Notes under the pieces: generated by a model
The model's input: the letters and a program-made list of their open reading frames with translations, nothing else
Told to the model about the DNA's origin: nothing
The model's database searches: none
In this document: positions 23,171 through 31,749 of the stretch, piece by piece
Position numbering within the stretch: position 1 is the first letter of the stretch
Layout: every line of letters starts with the position of its first letter
NCBI GenBank assembly: GCA_035530195.1
Contig: DATKVG010000136.1
Span: forward strand, 1-48,473
Length of the DNA: 48,473 nucleotides
Direction of reading: 5' to 3'
DNA from: JAPLKX01 sp035530195
Lineage (GTDB): Bacteria > Hydrogenedentota > Hydrogenedentia > Hydrogenedentales > SLHB01
Program-made: the position numbers and the translations under genes

Positions 23171-24826
23171 TTATTGCGCTGAGGACAGTTGGCTCCGGAT
23201 CTCGTCGACCCGGCCAATCTGGTCCAGCGCCTGCTGGACAACCGCCCGCTCGGCGCTGAACCCAAACCCGCCCGCTTCTAACTCTTTGAGCAGTTGGCGT
23301 TTGAACCGTTTTCTGAGCCCGCGGCCGGAGGCGCGCACGAGCCACGCGAACAGGGCCAGTTCGATAAACAGTATGGCGCCCAGCATGGACGCGCTCCTGC
23401 CCAGGAAACCGGCTTCCGGCAGGACGACCGCCGCATCCAGGACCAGGTGGGCGTAATACTGGTAGATAGGCGCACCGATGGTAAACGCAAACGGGACAAA
23501 CCACGCCAGGTCCAGCAGCGGCAGGATCCATCGGGTCAGGATTCTGGCGCGCCGGTTGATCCGGGCCTGGACGGGCGCCAGCGCCTCATCCAGCCGTTGC
23601 CGCAGTTCGCCCGCATACCGGGCGCACCACTCGGCGAACGGCGTTGTCGGGAATCCGGCGCGAGCGAGATAGGCGTTGACCTCGGCGTGCTCCCGCGAAA
23701 ACCGCCCCGCCAGATGGCGCAGGTACCCCTCGCTTTCGTCGGGGACGGACACGCCCGCGCCGGCCTCTTCCGCGGGGCGGTTGAACGTCCGCAACAGGCT
23801 CGAGAGCGACAGCCGGCCCGCGATGCGCGACGGGGCCATCCGGATCCAGTGGAGCACGCGAAACAGCGTGCCCACCACGCCGAACGACCGCTCGCTGACG
23901 GCGTTGCCGACCGCCCCAATCCAGACGTGCGGCTCGTTAAGCAGCCGGTCCTGGAGGTGAACCATGGAGCCGTGGGCGACGGCCTGTTCGGCCTTGACGA
24001 TGACCTCGCGGGCGGTTTCGAGGTTTTTTTTGCTGCCGTCGAGCCGCCGTTCGAGCGCGGTGAGGGTGTTTTTGAGTGCCCCGGCGATGTTGGCTTCCTT
24101 GATCCTGGCGCGTTCGGGCGGCAGTTTCTCGCGGATGTATTCCTCGAGCGCGGGAAACTCGAACTCGTTCCCAGCCCCGGCCCCCGTTTTCCGATCGAGG
24201 GCGCGCTGTGCGCTGACGCGGAAACAGCCGTCCACCAGGAAGTTCTCTTTCCGCAGCCAACCGAGCCAATCTTGGCGGATGTCGGCGTCTTGGTCGGCGA
24301 GGGTTTGGATGCAGACGATTTTTCGCTCGTCTTTGAGCGGCCGCAGGAGGATCAGGCTCTGTTCGTTCTTATATTTCTGCTGGGTGCCGCAAAAGAGGAC
24401 CACGTCGGCCTTCTTCAGCAACTGCTGGACGCGGTCCGCGTGCTCGACCTTGACGCTGTCGGTGTCGGGCATGTCAATCAGGATGAGGTCGTCTAACACC
24501 GGGCTCTCGACGTACCGGGCCGGCCCAAACTCCTCACCGGCCGCCGGCGGGTGGTATACGGTCGGCTCTTCGGTGGTAGGCCGGTGCTCGCCGGTCAGCG
24601 CAATGGGCGCGCCGGCGATGGCGTTGAGCAGGGTGGACTTGCCCGTGCCCGTACCCCCGAACAGGACCGCCACCAGCGGCTGGGGGATCCGGTCGATCTG
24701 CCTGTCGAGCCAGTCGACGCGGTCGCGGAGGTCGGGCAGGGCGTTTTTGAGCGGCCGCCAAGGGGTGTCCTCGGCGGCGAAGGCTTCGAGGCAGCGCACG
24801 GTATCGGCTAAAACGCTTTGCGGCAT
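23171..24826 (-). CDS. Membrane-anchored GTPase, second of a tandem pair
   Basis: 551 aa. P-loop GGTGTGKST (57-65), switch I Thr in HRPTTEEP (82-88), G3 DMPDTDS (118-124); no clear N/TKxD, the likely place reading QTLADQD. Long charged and helical middle (~240-330), then two hydrophobic segments near 430-455 and 478-500 separated by a short loop, and a positively charged tail. The layout (G domain, helical stalk, paddle-like membrane segments) resembles bacterial dynamin-like or septin/TrmE-type G proteins, but I cannot name the family. It overlaps the upstream GTPase gene by 19 nt, so the pair is translated together. Confidence 0.8.
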   Translation of the reverse strand: MPQSVLADTVRCLEAFAAEDTPWRPLKNALPDLRDRVDWLDRQIDRIPQPLVAVLFGGTGTGKSTLLNAIAGAPIALTGEHRPTTEEPTVYHPPAAGEEFGPARYVESPVLDDLILIDMPDTDSVKVEHADRVQQLLKKADVVLFCGTQQKYKNEQSLILLRPLKDERKIVCIQTLADQDADIRQDWLGWLRKENFLVDGCFRVSAQRALDRKTGAGAGNEFEFPALEEYIREKLPPERARIKEANIAGALKNTLTALERRLDGSKKNLETAREVIVKAEQAVAHGSMVHLQDRLLNEPHVWIGAVGNAVSERSFGVVGTLFRVLHWIRMAPSRIAGRLSLSSLLRTFNRPAEEAGAGVSVPDESEGYLRHLAGRFSREHAEVNAYLARAGFPTTPFAEWCARYAGELRQRLDEALAPVQARINRRARILTRWILPLLDLAWFVPFAFTIGAPIYQYYAHLVLDAAVVLPEAGFLGRSASMLGAILFIELALFAWLVRASGRGLRKRFKRQLLKELEAGGFGFSAERAVVQQALDQIGRVDEIRSQLSSAQ

Positions 24827-26622
24827 AGGTCGTTTAATTCCTCCATGCGTGAGGCGTGGTTACGCAGTGCCTCGACAGTCGCGGCCAGAGGGCCGGCCGA
24901 GGGTTGGGTAAGGTGCTGTTCAATGGAATTGCGGAGTGCGTTGCGCTGGAGTGCCTGCCATTTGGTAACGAGGCCGGCCAGTTTGTCGCCCCACAGGTAG
25001 GTGGCGCCGTGCATGATGATGTGTTCCATGACGGGCACGCCCAGCGACGCCAGAATCTCCGACAGCCCCAGCCCCGGCACCCACCCGTGCGTCGATAGCA
25101 ACACCACTACGCCGGCCCACGATCCAAGGAGCCCAAGATGGTAAAACCGGCGCACACTCCGCCGGAACGATTTGTCGGCCCAGCGGGACTCTAGTTCTTC
25201 ATACGCGTAATCGCGGTACGCGCCGATGTAGTCCTCGGTGGTTAGGGTTTCGATGGCAACGGTGTGTGCGAGCTGCTGCGGGTCGATTTCGCGCAGGGCC
25301 AACTCGAAATGATCGCCTGCCTCGGGCAGCCTGTCGCGGAAATGGTTGAGGGCGCGGGTGCTGTATGCGCTGTAAAGGCCGGTGACCAGTTCCTCGATCT
25401 TTTTGACCTGCTGCTTGTTGAAATCCTGTTCGGTGAACGCGTCTTCCACCTGGCGGATGAAAAGGCCTTTTACTTTGCGGAACAGCCAACCGGGCGTTTT
25501 GACGACTTTGGCCGTCACCGAGCCGAGTACCCGGTCGGGCGCACTCGCATGTTTCTGGATGAACTCGTAGACCACGGTGATAAACTCTCTGCCCGGCTTG
25601 GGCAGATATGCGTTGACCACCTCCCGGTTCAGCGCCGAGAGCTGGTCCAGGCCGCCATCGAGGTCGTGTTCAAGCCGCCGCGCTCTCGAGAAAAACAGCC
25701 GCGCCTCTTCTGTAAATTTTTCCAGGTTCTCAGCGAGGATCCTGCGTTTCAGCTCGATGGCGTCGAGCGACTCGAGAAAGTTCATCAGGCCGATGCCGCT
25801 GCCGTCGAGGGCGACCGGCTGGCATAGCCGCAGCCGTTGGTTGGCATCGAGGCGCGGGATGGCAAACGCCGGCATGTCGTCCTCGGGCGGTTCGCGTTCA
25901 TCGAGGACATATGCGCGGAACTCCTCGAGTTGCCTGCGCGTGACGCCGTACTCGGCGTCGGCATCTTCGGCCATGTTCATCAGCGGGATGATTCTGCGGC
26001 CGGATTTAAGCGCTTCCCGGAAAAACTCGACGACGGCCATGTCGGCGTATTTCTGCCCGGTGAGAGTGCCGATCAGGACATCGCCGGCTTCCCGGATGCT
26101 CTTGGCGAGCTCCCAGTTGGTGCGCGTGATCGAATCGATGTCGGGCGTATCGAGCAGGACGAGCCGATCGGGCAGCGACTCGTCCAGGGCGACATACACC
26201 AGCATCCGCTCGCCGGCCGGGTCGGCGATGTCCGCCTCGAGGGTATCCCCCGCCGGAGTCGGAATGAACGCGTCCGGCAGCAGCTTGCCGCGTTCGAGGC
26301 ACTGCGCGTACCGGGTTGGCCCGGCGGTAACCAGCGGGTGTCTTGTGAATGCGCCGTAGGGCGACACGGGGCTCAATGAGCGCCCGAGCAGGCAGTTGAA
26401 CACGGTGGATTTGCCGGTGTTCGTGCCGCCGGCCACCGCCACGATCAGGCAACCCTCGCCGGCCAGCCGCGGCGCAAGTTTGAACGTAAGCTGGCGCTCC
26501 CAGTCCTCGAACGTCCGGAACAGCAGCGCCTCGAGTGCCGGGACGGCTGAAACCTCCCGCCGCAAACCACGGAGGTGGCCTTCGTATTCTTTCAGGATGT
26601 CGCCCAGCCGGTCCTGTTCCAT
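24808..26622 (-). CDS. Membrane-associated GTPase, first of a tandem pair
   Basis: 604 aa. P-loop GGTNTGKST (65-73), switch I Thr in FTRHPLV (92-98), G3 DTPDIDS (158-164), and MNMAEDAD near 215-222 in the place of N/TKxD. A long helical region (300-470) precedes hydrophobic stretches near 510-530 (LLGSWAGVVVLLS) and 545-560. No Shine-Dalgarno precedes the ATG, and the promoter places transcription start at the A of the start codon. Paired G proteins that differ in their G3 and stalk regions suggest hetero-oligomers that act at a membrane. Function is unknown. Confidence 0.8.
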   Translation of the reverse strand: MEQDRLGDILKEYEGHLRGLRREVSAVPALEALLFRTFEDWERQLTFKLAPRLAGEGCLIVAVAGGTNTGKSTVFNCLLGRSLSPVSPYGAFTRHPLVTAGPTRYAQCLERGKLLPDAFIPTPAGDTLEADIADPAGERMLVYVALDESLPDRLVLLDTPDIDSITRTNWELAKSIREAGDVLIGTLTGQKYADMAVVEFFREALKSGRRIIPLMNMAEDADAEYGVTRRQLEEFRAYVLDEREPPEDDMPAFAIPRLDANQRLRLCQPVALDGSGIGLMNFLESLDAIELKRRILAENLEKFTEEARLFFSRARRLEHDLDGGLDQLSALNREVVNAYLPKPGREFITVVYEFIQKHASAPDRVLGSVTAKVVKTPGWLFRKVKGLFIRQVEDAFTEQDFNKQQVKKIEELVTGLYSAYSTRALNHFRDRLPEAGDHFELALREIDPQQLAHTVAIETLTTEDYIGAYRDYAYEELESRWADKSFRRSVRRFYHLGLLGSWAGVVVLLSTHGWVPGLGLSEILASLGVPVMEHIIMHGATYLWGDKLAGLVTKWQALQRNALRNSIEQHLTQPSAGPLAATVEALRNHASRMEELNDLCRKAF

Positions 26623-26628
26623 GTAGGG

Positions 26629-26657
26629 ATTCTAAAGCGGCGGGTGAGGCAGTTCAA
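26629..26657 (-). promoter_or_regulatory. Promoter of the GTPase operon, probably leaderless
   Basis: Minus strand TTGAAC (26657-26652), 17-nt spacer, TAGAAT (26634-26629). The -10 ends 7 nt before the A of ATG 26622, so the mRNA would start at the start codon. Confidence 0.6.
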
Positions 26658-26713
26658 TGTCCAGCCGTGTTTAATACGGTCAATCCAACGGGCTGGTACG
26701 ACGTTTGCCGCGG

Positions 26714-26722
26714 TGTTACCAT
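26714..26722 (+). promoter_or_regulatory. Extended -10 element of the glycosidase-like operon
   Basis: TGTTACCAT, matching the TGnTAnnnT pattern. Transcription would start near 26729, leaving about 25 nt with GGAGGG (26741-26746) before GTG 26754. It is divergent from the GTPase promoter ~60 bp away. Confidence 0.45.
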
Positions 26723-26753
26723 AAACACCAACGCGGATACGGAGGGCAGGGGC

Positions 26754-28589
26754 GTGGTTGCTTACATTCTGTTCACACTCGTTGGGGCAACAGATCCGGG
26801 TTCGCCCGCGCATGTTGTCCTGTCGCCGGACGGGTCCGCCGTCACCTTTATGAGCTGGGACACCGAGGGCGGCGGCCGGCTCGAAACCAACCTGCTGAAA
26901 AACCCCGTGACGGCCGTGATCGCGCGTGCGCGCGCCGAATCCGGCGGGAAAACGGTTGCGGCGCCGGTTCAGTTTTCCGTGGCGGTTAGAGAGGACGGGT
27001 TTGATCTGACGGTGCCAATGCCGGCGATCCCCGCAAAGCGGAACGAGTCGCTCCGGCTCGTGTTTCCGTTCGACCCCGTCGTCACGCCTACGACCGTCCT
27101 TCCCGCCGCGTTCAATAAACATGGAGCCCTGCTGTTTCCCGTGATTGTCAGCGCGCCGGATTTCGGCCAGATGCTTGTTACGTCGAGCGCAAAAAAATCG
27201 CTAACGAGCCGCCTCCTGGGAAGCCGTAAAGACAAAACGCTCGAATGGATCATCGAAGTGCCGCGGATGCGCCACAACGCTCCGCTAACACTCCAATTCC
27301 GCGCTGTGCGCCTGCCGCAGCCTCAAGGCCTGCAGGACGAGGCGCGCTGGCGGCTGGCCCGCCGCGGCTGGTTCAATGCGTTCAACCTGACAAGCCGGTG
27401 GGGCGACCAGACGGCCCGGCACAGCGCGCCCGTCGGCATCCTGGGCAACAACGTGCTGAGCGATCCCGCCAGCCTGTCGCTGTGGATGTACGCGGACATG
27501 ACGCTGTTCATGCCGGAACTGGCGGATGGCATCGAGACGGGCCTTTACGTGCGCAGGACGCTCGACCACTGGCTCGACAACAGGATGCTCGATAACGGCA
27601 ACCTGATCGCATATTGGAACTATGACACGTTTCTGGACCCGTTGCCGTCGATCCTCATCAGTGCCTGGGACTACGTCGAGGCGGCCAACGACCTCGAGTG
27701 GCTCAAGCGGCGCATCGGCACGCTCGAGAAGATCGGCGCGTACGCCCTCAGCCGCGACGTCGATGGTGACGGGCTTATCGAAGCCGTGCCGACCGGCAAC
27801 CGCAACACGCTGTTCAAGGGAGACCGCAGCAGTTGCTGGTTTGACGCGGCCAATTTCGGCTGGAAAGACGCCTATACGAACGCGCTGATGTACCGGGCGT
27901 TCTGCTGCCTGGCCGACCTCAACGCAAAGCTGGGCCGGTCGGATCGCCAGGCGGCGTGGCTCGAGCGGGCGGCGAAGTTGAAGCAGACGTACGCGCCCGC
28001 GTTGACCAATCCGAAAACCGGCTGGATCGCCATGTGGCGCAGCCAGGACGGCGAACTCCACGATTACGCATCGCCCGTCATCAACGGCTACGCCATCGAG
28101 TACGGGCTCGTCGATGCGGAAAAGGGCCGGAATATTCTTAAGAGTCTGCACGCAAAGATGAAGGAAGCCGGCTTTTCCAACTTCCAGTACGGCGTCCCGT
28201 GCTGGCTCGAGCCCGCCACGCCGGACGATTACCTGCAGCCCGCTCTCGGCGCGCCCCAACAGCCCGATGGCCTCGACACCTGGCAGATCTACATGAACGG
28301 CGCTATCACGGCTGGCCACGTTTATCATTTCCTGGCCGCCCATTACGCGGTTGGCATGAACGCGCAGGCCGACGCCATCCTTGACGCCATGCTCGCCACC
28401 CAAGACAAAGGCGGATTCCAGAACGGCGTACAGGACGCATTCCCCAAAGGCGTCGACTGGCGAAAGTGGAACGGCGACCCCTGCGGGTATGAAGGCTTCC
28501 TCGCGGACAACGCCCGGTTCCTCCTCGCCGTGCTGACGCGGAGCCCGCTGTTCCGAGAGCGTTTGTACCGGCCGCTTCACACGCCGTAG
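26754..28589 (+). CDS. Six-hairpin glycosidase-like protein
   Basis: 611 aa from GTG 26754, 7 nt after GGAGGG; the open frame further upstream lies before the promoter and is ignored. N-terminal ~250 residues look like a beta domain (PVQFSVAVREDGFDLTVP..., LEWIIEVPRM). From ~255 on there is an alpha-helical toroid of the (alpha/alpha)6 type: WRLARRGWFNAFNL, LSLWMYADMTLFMPEL, NGNLIAYWNYDTFLDPLPS, FDAANFGWKDAYTNALMYR, YGVPCWLEP, DTWQIYMNGAITAGHVYHF. Acidic residues such as D and E in these blocks suit a glycoside hydrolase of the GH63/GH78-like or bacterial trehalase-like fold; specificity not assigned. No clear signal peptide. Followed after 28 nt by the PQQ/DUF4091 gene. Confidence 0.7.
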   Translation: MVAYILFTLVGATDPGSPAHVVLSPDGSAVTFMSWDTEGGGRLETNLLKNPVTAVIARARAESGGKTVAAPVQFSVAVREDGFDLTVPMPAIPAKRNESLRLVFPFDPVVTPTTVLPAAFNKHGALLFPVIVSAPDFGQMLVTSSAKKSLTSRLLGSRKDKTLEWIIEVPRMRHNAPLTLQFRAVRLPQPQGLQDEARWRLARRGWFNAFNLTSRWGDQTARHSAPVGILGNNVLSDPASLSLWMYADMTLFMPELADGIETGLYVRRTLDHWLDNRMLDNGNLIAYWNYDTFLDPLPSILISAWDYVEAANDLEWLKRRIGTLEKIGAYALSRDVDGDGLIEAVPTGNRNTLFKGDRSSCWFDAANFGWKDAYTNALMYRAFCCLADLNAKLGRSDRQAAWLERAAKLKQTYAPALTNPKTGWIAMWRSQDGELHDYASPVINGYAIEYGLVDAEKGRNILKSLHAKMKEAGFSNFQYGVPCWLEPATPDDYLQPALGAPQQPDGLDTWQIYMNGAITAGHVYHFLAAHYAVGMNAQADAILDAMLATQDKGGFQNGVQDAFPKGVDWRKWNGDPCGYEGFLADNARFLLAVLTRSPLFRERLYRPLHTP

Positions 28590-28617
28590 AGATTGCGCAG
28601 TGGTGAAGTAAAAAGAC

Positions 28618-31600
28618 ATGAAACTTGCTCCTCTATTAAGTCTTATCATGTTCATTTTGGCGGGTGCCGCAGGCGCCATGGACCTGGTGTGGACACGGAC
28701 GACCGGGCAATTCCGCCCGGAGTCCGCTCCGGTCGTCGTCGAGGGCATCATCGAGGGAGATCCGCTGCTGGTCTGCGTCAATTTGGGTGGGCAGGTGATG
28801 GCGTGGCGGCTTGATGGCACGGATTTCGGCCGCGGCCAGGACGGCCGCGGCCAGGATGGGACGGTTTACCAGCTTCCCGAAGGCAAGTGGTCGTCGTCGC
28901 CCGCCGTCGTCAATGGCGAGACCGTCCTCGTCTTCTGCAGCGTCGAAGGCCAAGTGATCGCGCTCGACAGAGAATTCACACTGCTTTGGGAGCAACGTTT
29001 AGCCGAGGAGACGTGGTGGGCGCGGGCGACGCCCGTGGTGTTGACGCTATCGGGTAAGGACTCGATGTTTCTCGGCGACAAGTCCGGAACCATTACGTGC
29101 ATCCAGCCGGACGGGACGGTCGCATGGCAGGTTAATCCCGGCGAAGGGCCATGCCGCTCGCGGCTTGCCGTTATGCAGGCCGAGGAAGGGCCGTTGCTGC
29201 TCGCGCCGTTGGGCGCGGCCCTTTGCTGCTTCACGCCCGGCGGCGACCTCAAGTGGACGCATCGTTTCGCCGCATGCCATCCCAACGGAACGATGCTGGC
29301 CAGCCCGGTATTCGTCAAACAGGGTTCGCTCGAAGGCATCTTGTGCGGAGTCGAGGACTCGCTGTACGCCCTGACTCCGGAGGGCGAAATCTTATGGATG
29401 CGGGAAATATCCAGCACCCTCGATGCCACAATCGCTCTCATGCCGAGGCCCGGCCTCGATCCCCTCATCCTGTGCCAGGGACTGTGGGGCAACCTTCAGG
29501 CATTCGACCTGTCCGGCCAGCCCGTTTGGACGCACCTGTATCGCAGCAAGAGCCGCACCCAGCCGCTCGTCGCCGATTTCGACGGCGACGGGCAGCAAGA
29601 GGCGGTCGTAACTGCCTACAATCAACGCGTCCTGCTGATTAATGCGAAAGGCGAGCGAACCGACGAGGTCCGGTTGAGCGGGCTGATCTCGGCGGCGCCG
29701 ACGCCAATCCATAACGGTGCGGGCACGGACATGGTGATCGTGACGGGCACGCTGCTGGCCCACCGCTTGCACGCCGGAGACGCCCGCGCCACCTATGGCA
29801 CCCCCGCCGAGACCGGCGCTGTGCGTGTCTCGGCGATGCGCAACGGCAATCAGCCAGGCATTCTCGTTGACAACCCGGACGGCACATTCCTGCGTGCAGC
29901 GGCCCGATGGACGGCGGAAGACGGCGCGGACGCCGTCGCCTCCGCCCTCACCGCGCGTTCCCGCTTTGAAATGCCTTTGCCCGATCTCGTCGGCGCGGCG
30001 CGTGTGACGGTTAAATTGGGGCGCGGCGATGTCCTCTTCGATGAGGACGTGCAAGTGCCGCCCGTTCTGGCGCTGGAGATTGCCAAAGATGCGTTGCACG
30101 CATGGCCGACGCAGCCGTACGCCGATTTCGATGAAACACTGCCGCGGCCTGATGCCGCCAGCGAGATTCGCGTCGAGCCGCTGTACGTCGGTGAGGTCGA
30201 TCAAGGTGCATTTATTGTCGCGTCGTCGTTCGACGAGCCCGTTCCCGTACGCATCGCGATCAACAGGCCCGTGCTCGCTGACAAGGCGCCGTTTGCGGGC
30301 GCGATCGTGCCGCGCCAGGTCGTGACGGTTGGTACCGTAAACGGCGAACGGGCCGCCGATGCGCTTCCCGCGCTGAACGACGCCAGCGTGGTCGTCATCC
30401 CCGCGCACCGGGCCATCAAGATCTGGCTCTCGATCGACGCTCATGACGCGGCCCCCGGCGAGTATGCCGGCTCGGTCGCCGTCGCGCCGATCGACCCGGT
30501 CGCGGCCGCAATAACGTTGCCGCTGACGATCGCCGTGCCTGACCTCGCCATGCCCACCCCGTTGCCGCTGACGTTGTGTACGTGGGACTACGTGCCCAAC
30601 AACTGGTTTGCCGAGTCCGCCCCCGAAACGCTGGACGACATGGCGCGGCACGGCGTAAATGTGTTTCCGCGGTCAGACTTGCCGCCGGGCAGCGTCGACG
30701 CGGCTGGAAAACTCGCGATGGATTGGACAAAACTCGATGAAACCCTCGATCGGTTACGGGGCCGCGGCCAAATCCTGTTTCATCTCTGCCAGCCGCCGCT
30801 GTCTTTTTCGCAGTCTCCCGGCCCCGAGCAGACGCATGCGTTCGAGGTCGAGTACGTGCGGGCATTTCGCGATCACCTGCTCGAGAAGGGGCTGGACTAC
30901 AATGATTTCGCCTTCTACCCCGTCGATGAACCCGGCCTCGACTACGGGCCGCGCGTGCCCGTGTACATGGCCGCGGCGCAACTGTTCCGCGAGGCCGACC
31001 CGAAACTGCGCGTTTACACCGATCCCGTGCCGGGGCTTTCGTTGAAGGATTACGAGCAGATCGAGCCGCTGACGGACGTGTGGTGCCCGAACATGCGGCT
31101 GGTGAACGGCCTGCTTGCGGGCGACCCGCGCATACGCCGCATCATGGACAGCGGGAAGCCGGTCTGGTCGTACGAATGCGTGTCGCAGGTGCGATCGCTG
31201 TCGCCGCTTTGCTACAACCGGGCAAACGCGTGGCGCGCGTGGTATTTCGGCCTGGACGGCATCGGGTTCTGGACGCATTGCACCACGCCAACCGACCCGT
31301 GGCTCACCGGCAAGACCATGAACGACGAGTACGCGCTCGTCTATCCCGGCGATAAGCCTGTCCCGAGCATCAGATGGGAAGCCGTGCGCGACGGGCTTGA
31401 AGATATTGCCGCGTTTGCGTTGCTCAAGCAGCGCGTTGAAGAGCGGCGCGGCAGCGATGCCGAGATCGTGAAACAGGCCGAGAAACTGCTGGCGACGGCG
31501 CTGGTTGACGTGATGGAACTGTCGGACCAGGCGTTCATCGAGAGCCGTGATTTTTTGTGCGAAGGCGACAGGCGGATCTGGCACTCGCCTGCCGACGTTG

Positions 31601-31659
31601 AATTATTCGGCAACTACCGCAGGCAGGCCGCTACACTCACGCTGGCGTTGACTGAGTAA
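28618..31659 (+). CDS. Exported PQQ-propeller plus DUF4091-type glycoside-hydrolase-like protein
   Basis: 1013 aa with signal peptide MKLAPLLSLIMFILAGAAG. Residues ~25-420 are a repetitive propeller of the PQQ type (GTITCIQPDGTVAWQV, LYALTPEGEILWMREI, DLSGQPVWTH) with an FG-GAP-like DFDGDGQQEAVV. After a beta-rich middle (~430-640), residues ~645-1000 have the DUF4091 pattern: PLTLCTWDY, DEPGLDYGP with its conserved Asp-Glu, CPNM, SYECVSQ, FWTHC, WEAVRDGLEDI. DUF4091 is a glycoside-hydrolase-like domain frequent in polysaccharide-degrading PVC bacteria. An internal 15-nt duplication makes GRGQDGRGQDG (28828-28860). Distance to the sulfatase gene is 90 nt, so cotranscription is possible. Confidence 0.85.
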   Translation: MKLAPLLSLIMFILAGAAGAMDLVWTRTTGQFRPESAPVVVEGIIEGDPLLVCVNLGGQVMAWRLDGTDFGRGQDGRGQDGTVYQLPEGKWSSSPAVVNGETVLVFCSVEGQVIALDREFTLLWEQRLAEETWWARATPVVLTLSGKDSMFLGDKSGTITCIQPDGTVAWQVNPGEGPCRSRLAVMQAEEGPLLLAPLGAALCCFTPGGDLKWTHRFAACHPNGTMLASPVFVKQGSLEGILCGVEDSLYALTPEGEILWMREISSTLDATIALMPRPGLDPLILCQGLWGNLQAFDLSGQPVWTHLYRSKSRTQPLVADFDGDGQQEAVVTAYNQRVLLINAKGERTDEVRLSGLISAAPTPIHNGAGTDMVIVTGTLLAHRLHAGDARATYGTPAETGAVRVSAMRNGNQPGILVDNPDGTFLRAAARWTAEDGADAVASALTARSRFEMPLPDLVGAARVTVKLGRGDVLFDEDVQVPPVLALEIAKDALHAWPTQPYADFDETLPRPDAASEIRVEPLYVGEVDQGAFIVASSFDEPVPVRIAINRPVLADKAPFAGAIVPRQVVTVGTVNGERAADALPALNDASVVVIPAHRAIKIWLSIDAHDAAPGEYAGSVAVAPIDPVAAAITLPLTIAVPDLAMPTPLPLTLCTWDYVPNNWFAESAPETLDDMARHGVNVFPRSDLPPGSVDAAGKLAMDWTKLDETLDRLRGRGQILFHLCQPPLSFSQSPGPEQTHAFEVEYVRAFRDHLLEKGLDYNDFAFYPVDEPGLDYGPRVPVYMAAAQLFREADPKLRVYTDPVPGLSLKDYEQIEPLTDVWCPNMRLVNGLLAGDPRIRRIMDSGKPVWSYECVSQVRSLSPLCYNRANAWRAWYFGLDGIGFWTHCTTPTDPWLTGKTMNDEYALVYPGDKPVPSIRWEAVRDGLEDIAAFALLKQRVEERRGSDAEIVKQAEKLLATALVDVMELSDQAFIESRDFLCEGDRRIWHSPADVELFGNYRRQAATLTLALTE

Positions 31660-31689
31660 ACCGTTACATCTGGATTTTCGGCTGCTTGT

Positions 31690-31701
31690 CGTGATATCAC
31701 G
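31690..31701 (+). promoter_or_regulatory. Perfect 12-nt palindrome upstream of the sulfatase gene
   Basis: CGTGATATCACG, about 50 nt before the sulfatase start. It has the size of a dimeric-regulator site; no promoter with a good match is seen around it. Confidence 0.3.
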
Positions 31702-31749
31702 GCCATATGGCAAACAACAGCCGCCAACGGCACGAAAGGTCCTGTTGAC

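Noticed and set aside
26535..26753. Upstream extension of the six-hairpin protein
   Set aside because: It overlaps the divergent GTPase gene and lies upstream of the likely promoter.
27285..28820. Minus-strand ORF of 511 codons opposite the six-hairpin gene
   Set aside because: Shadow frame; no motif, crosses the boundary of two plus-strand genes.
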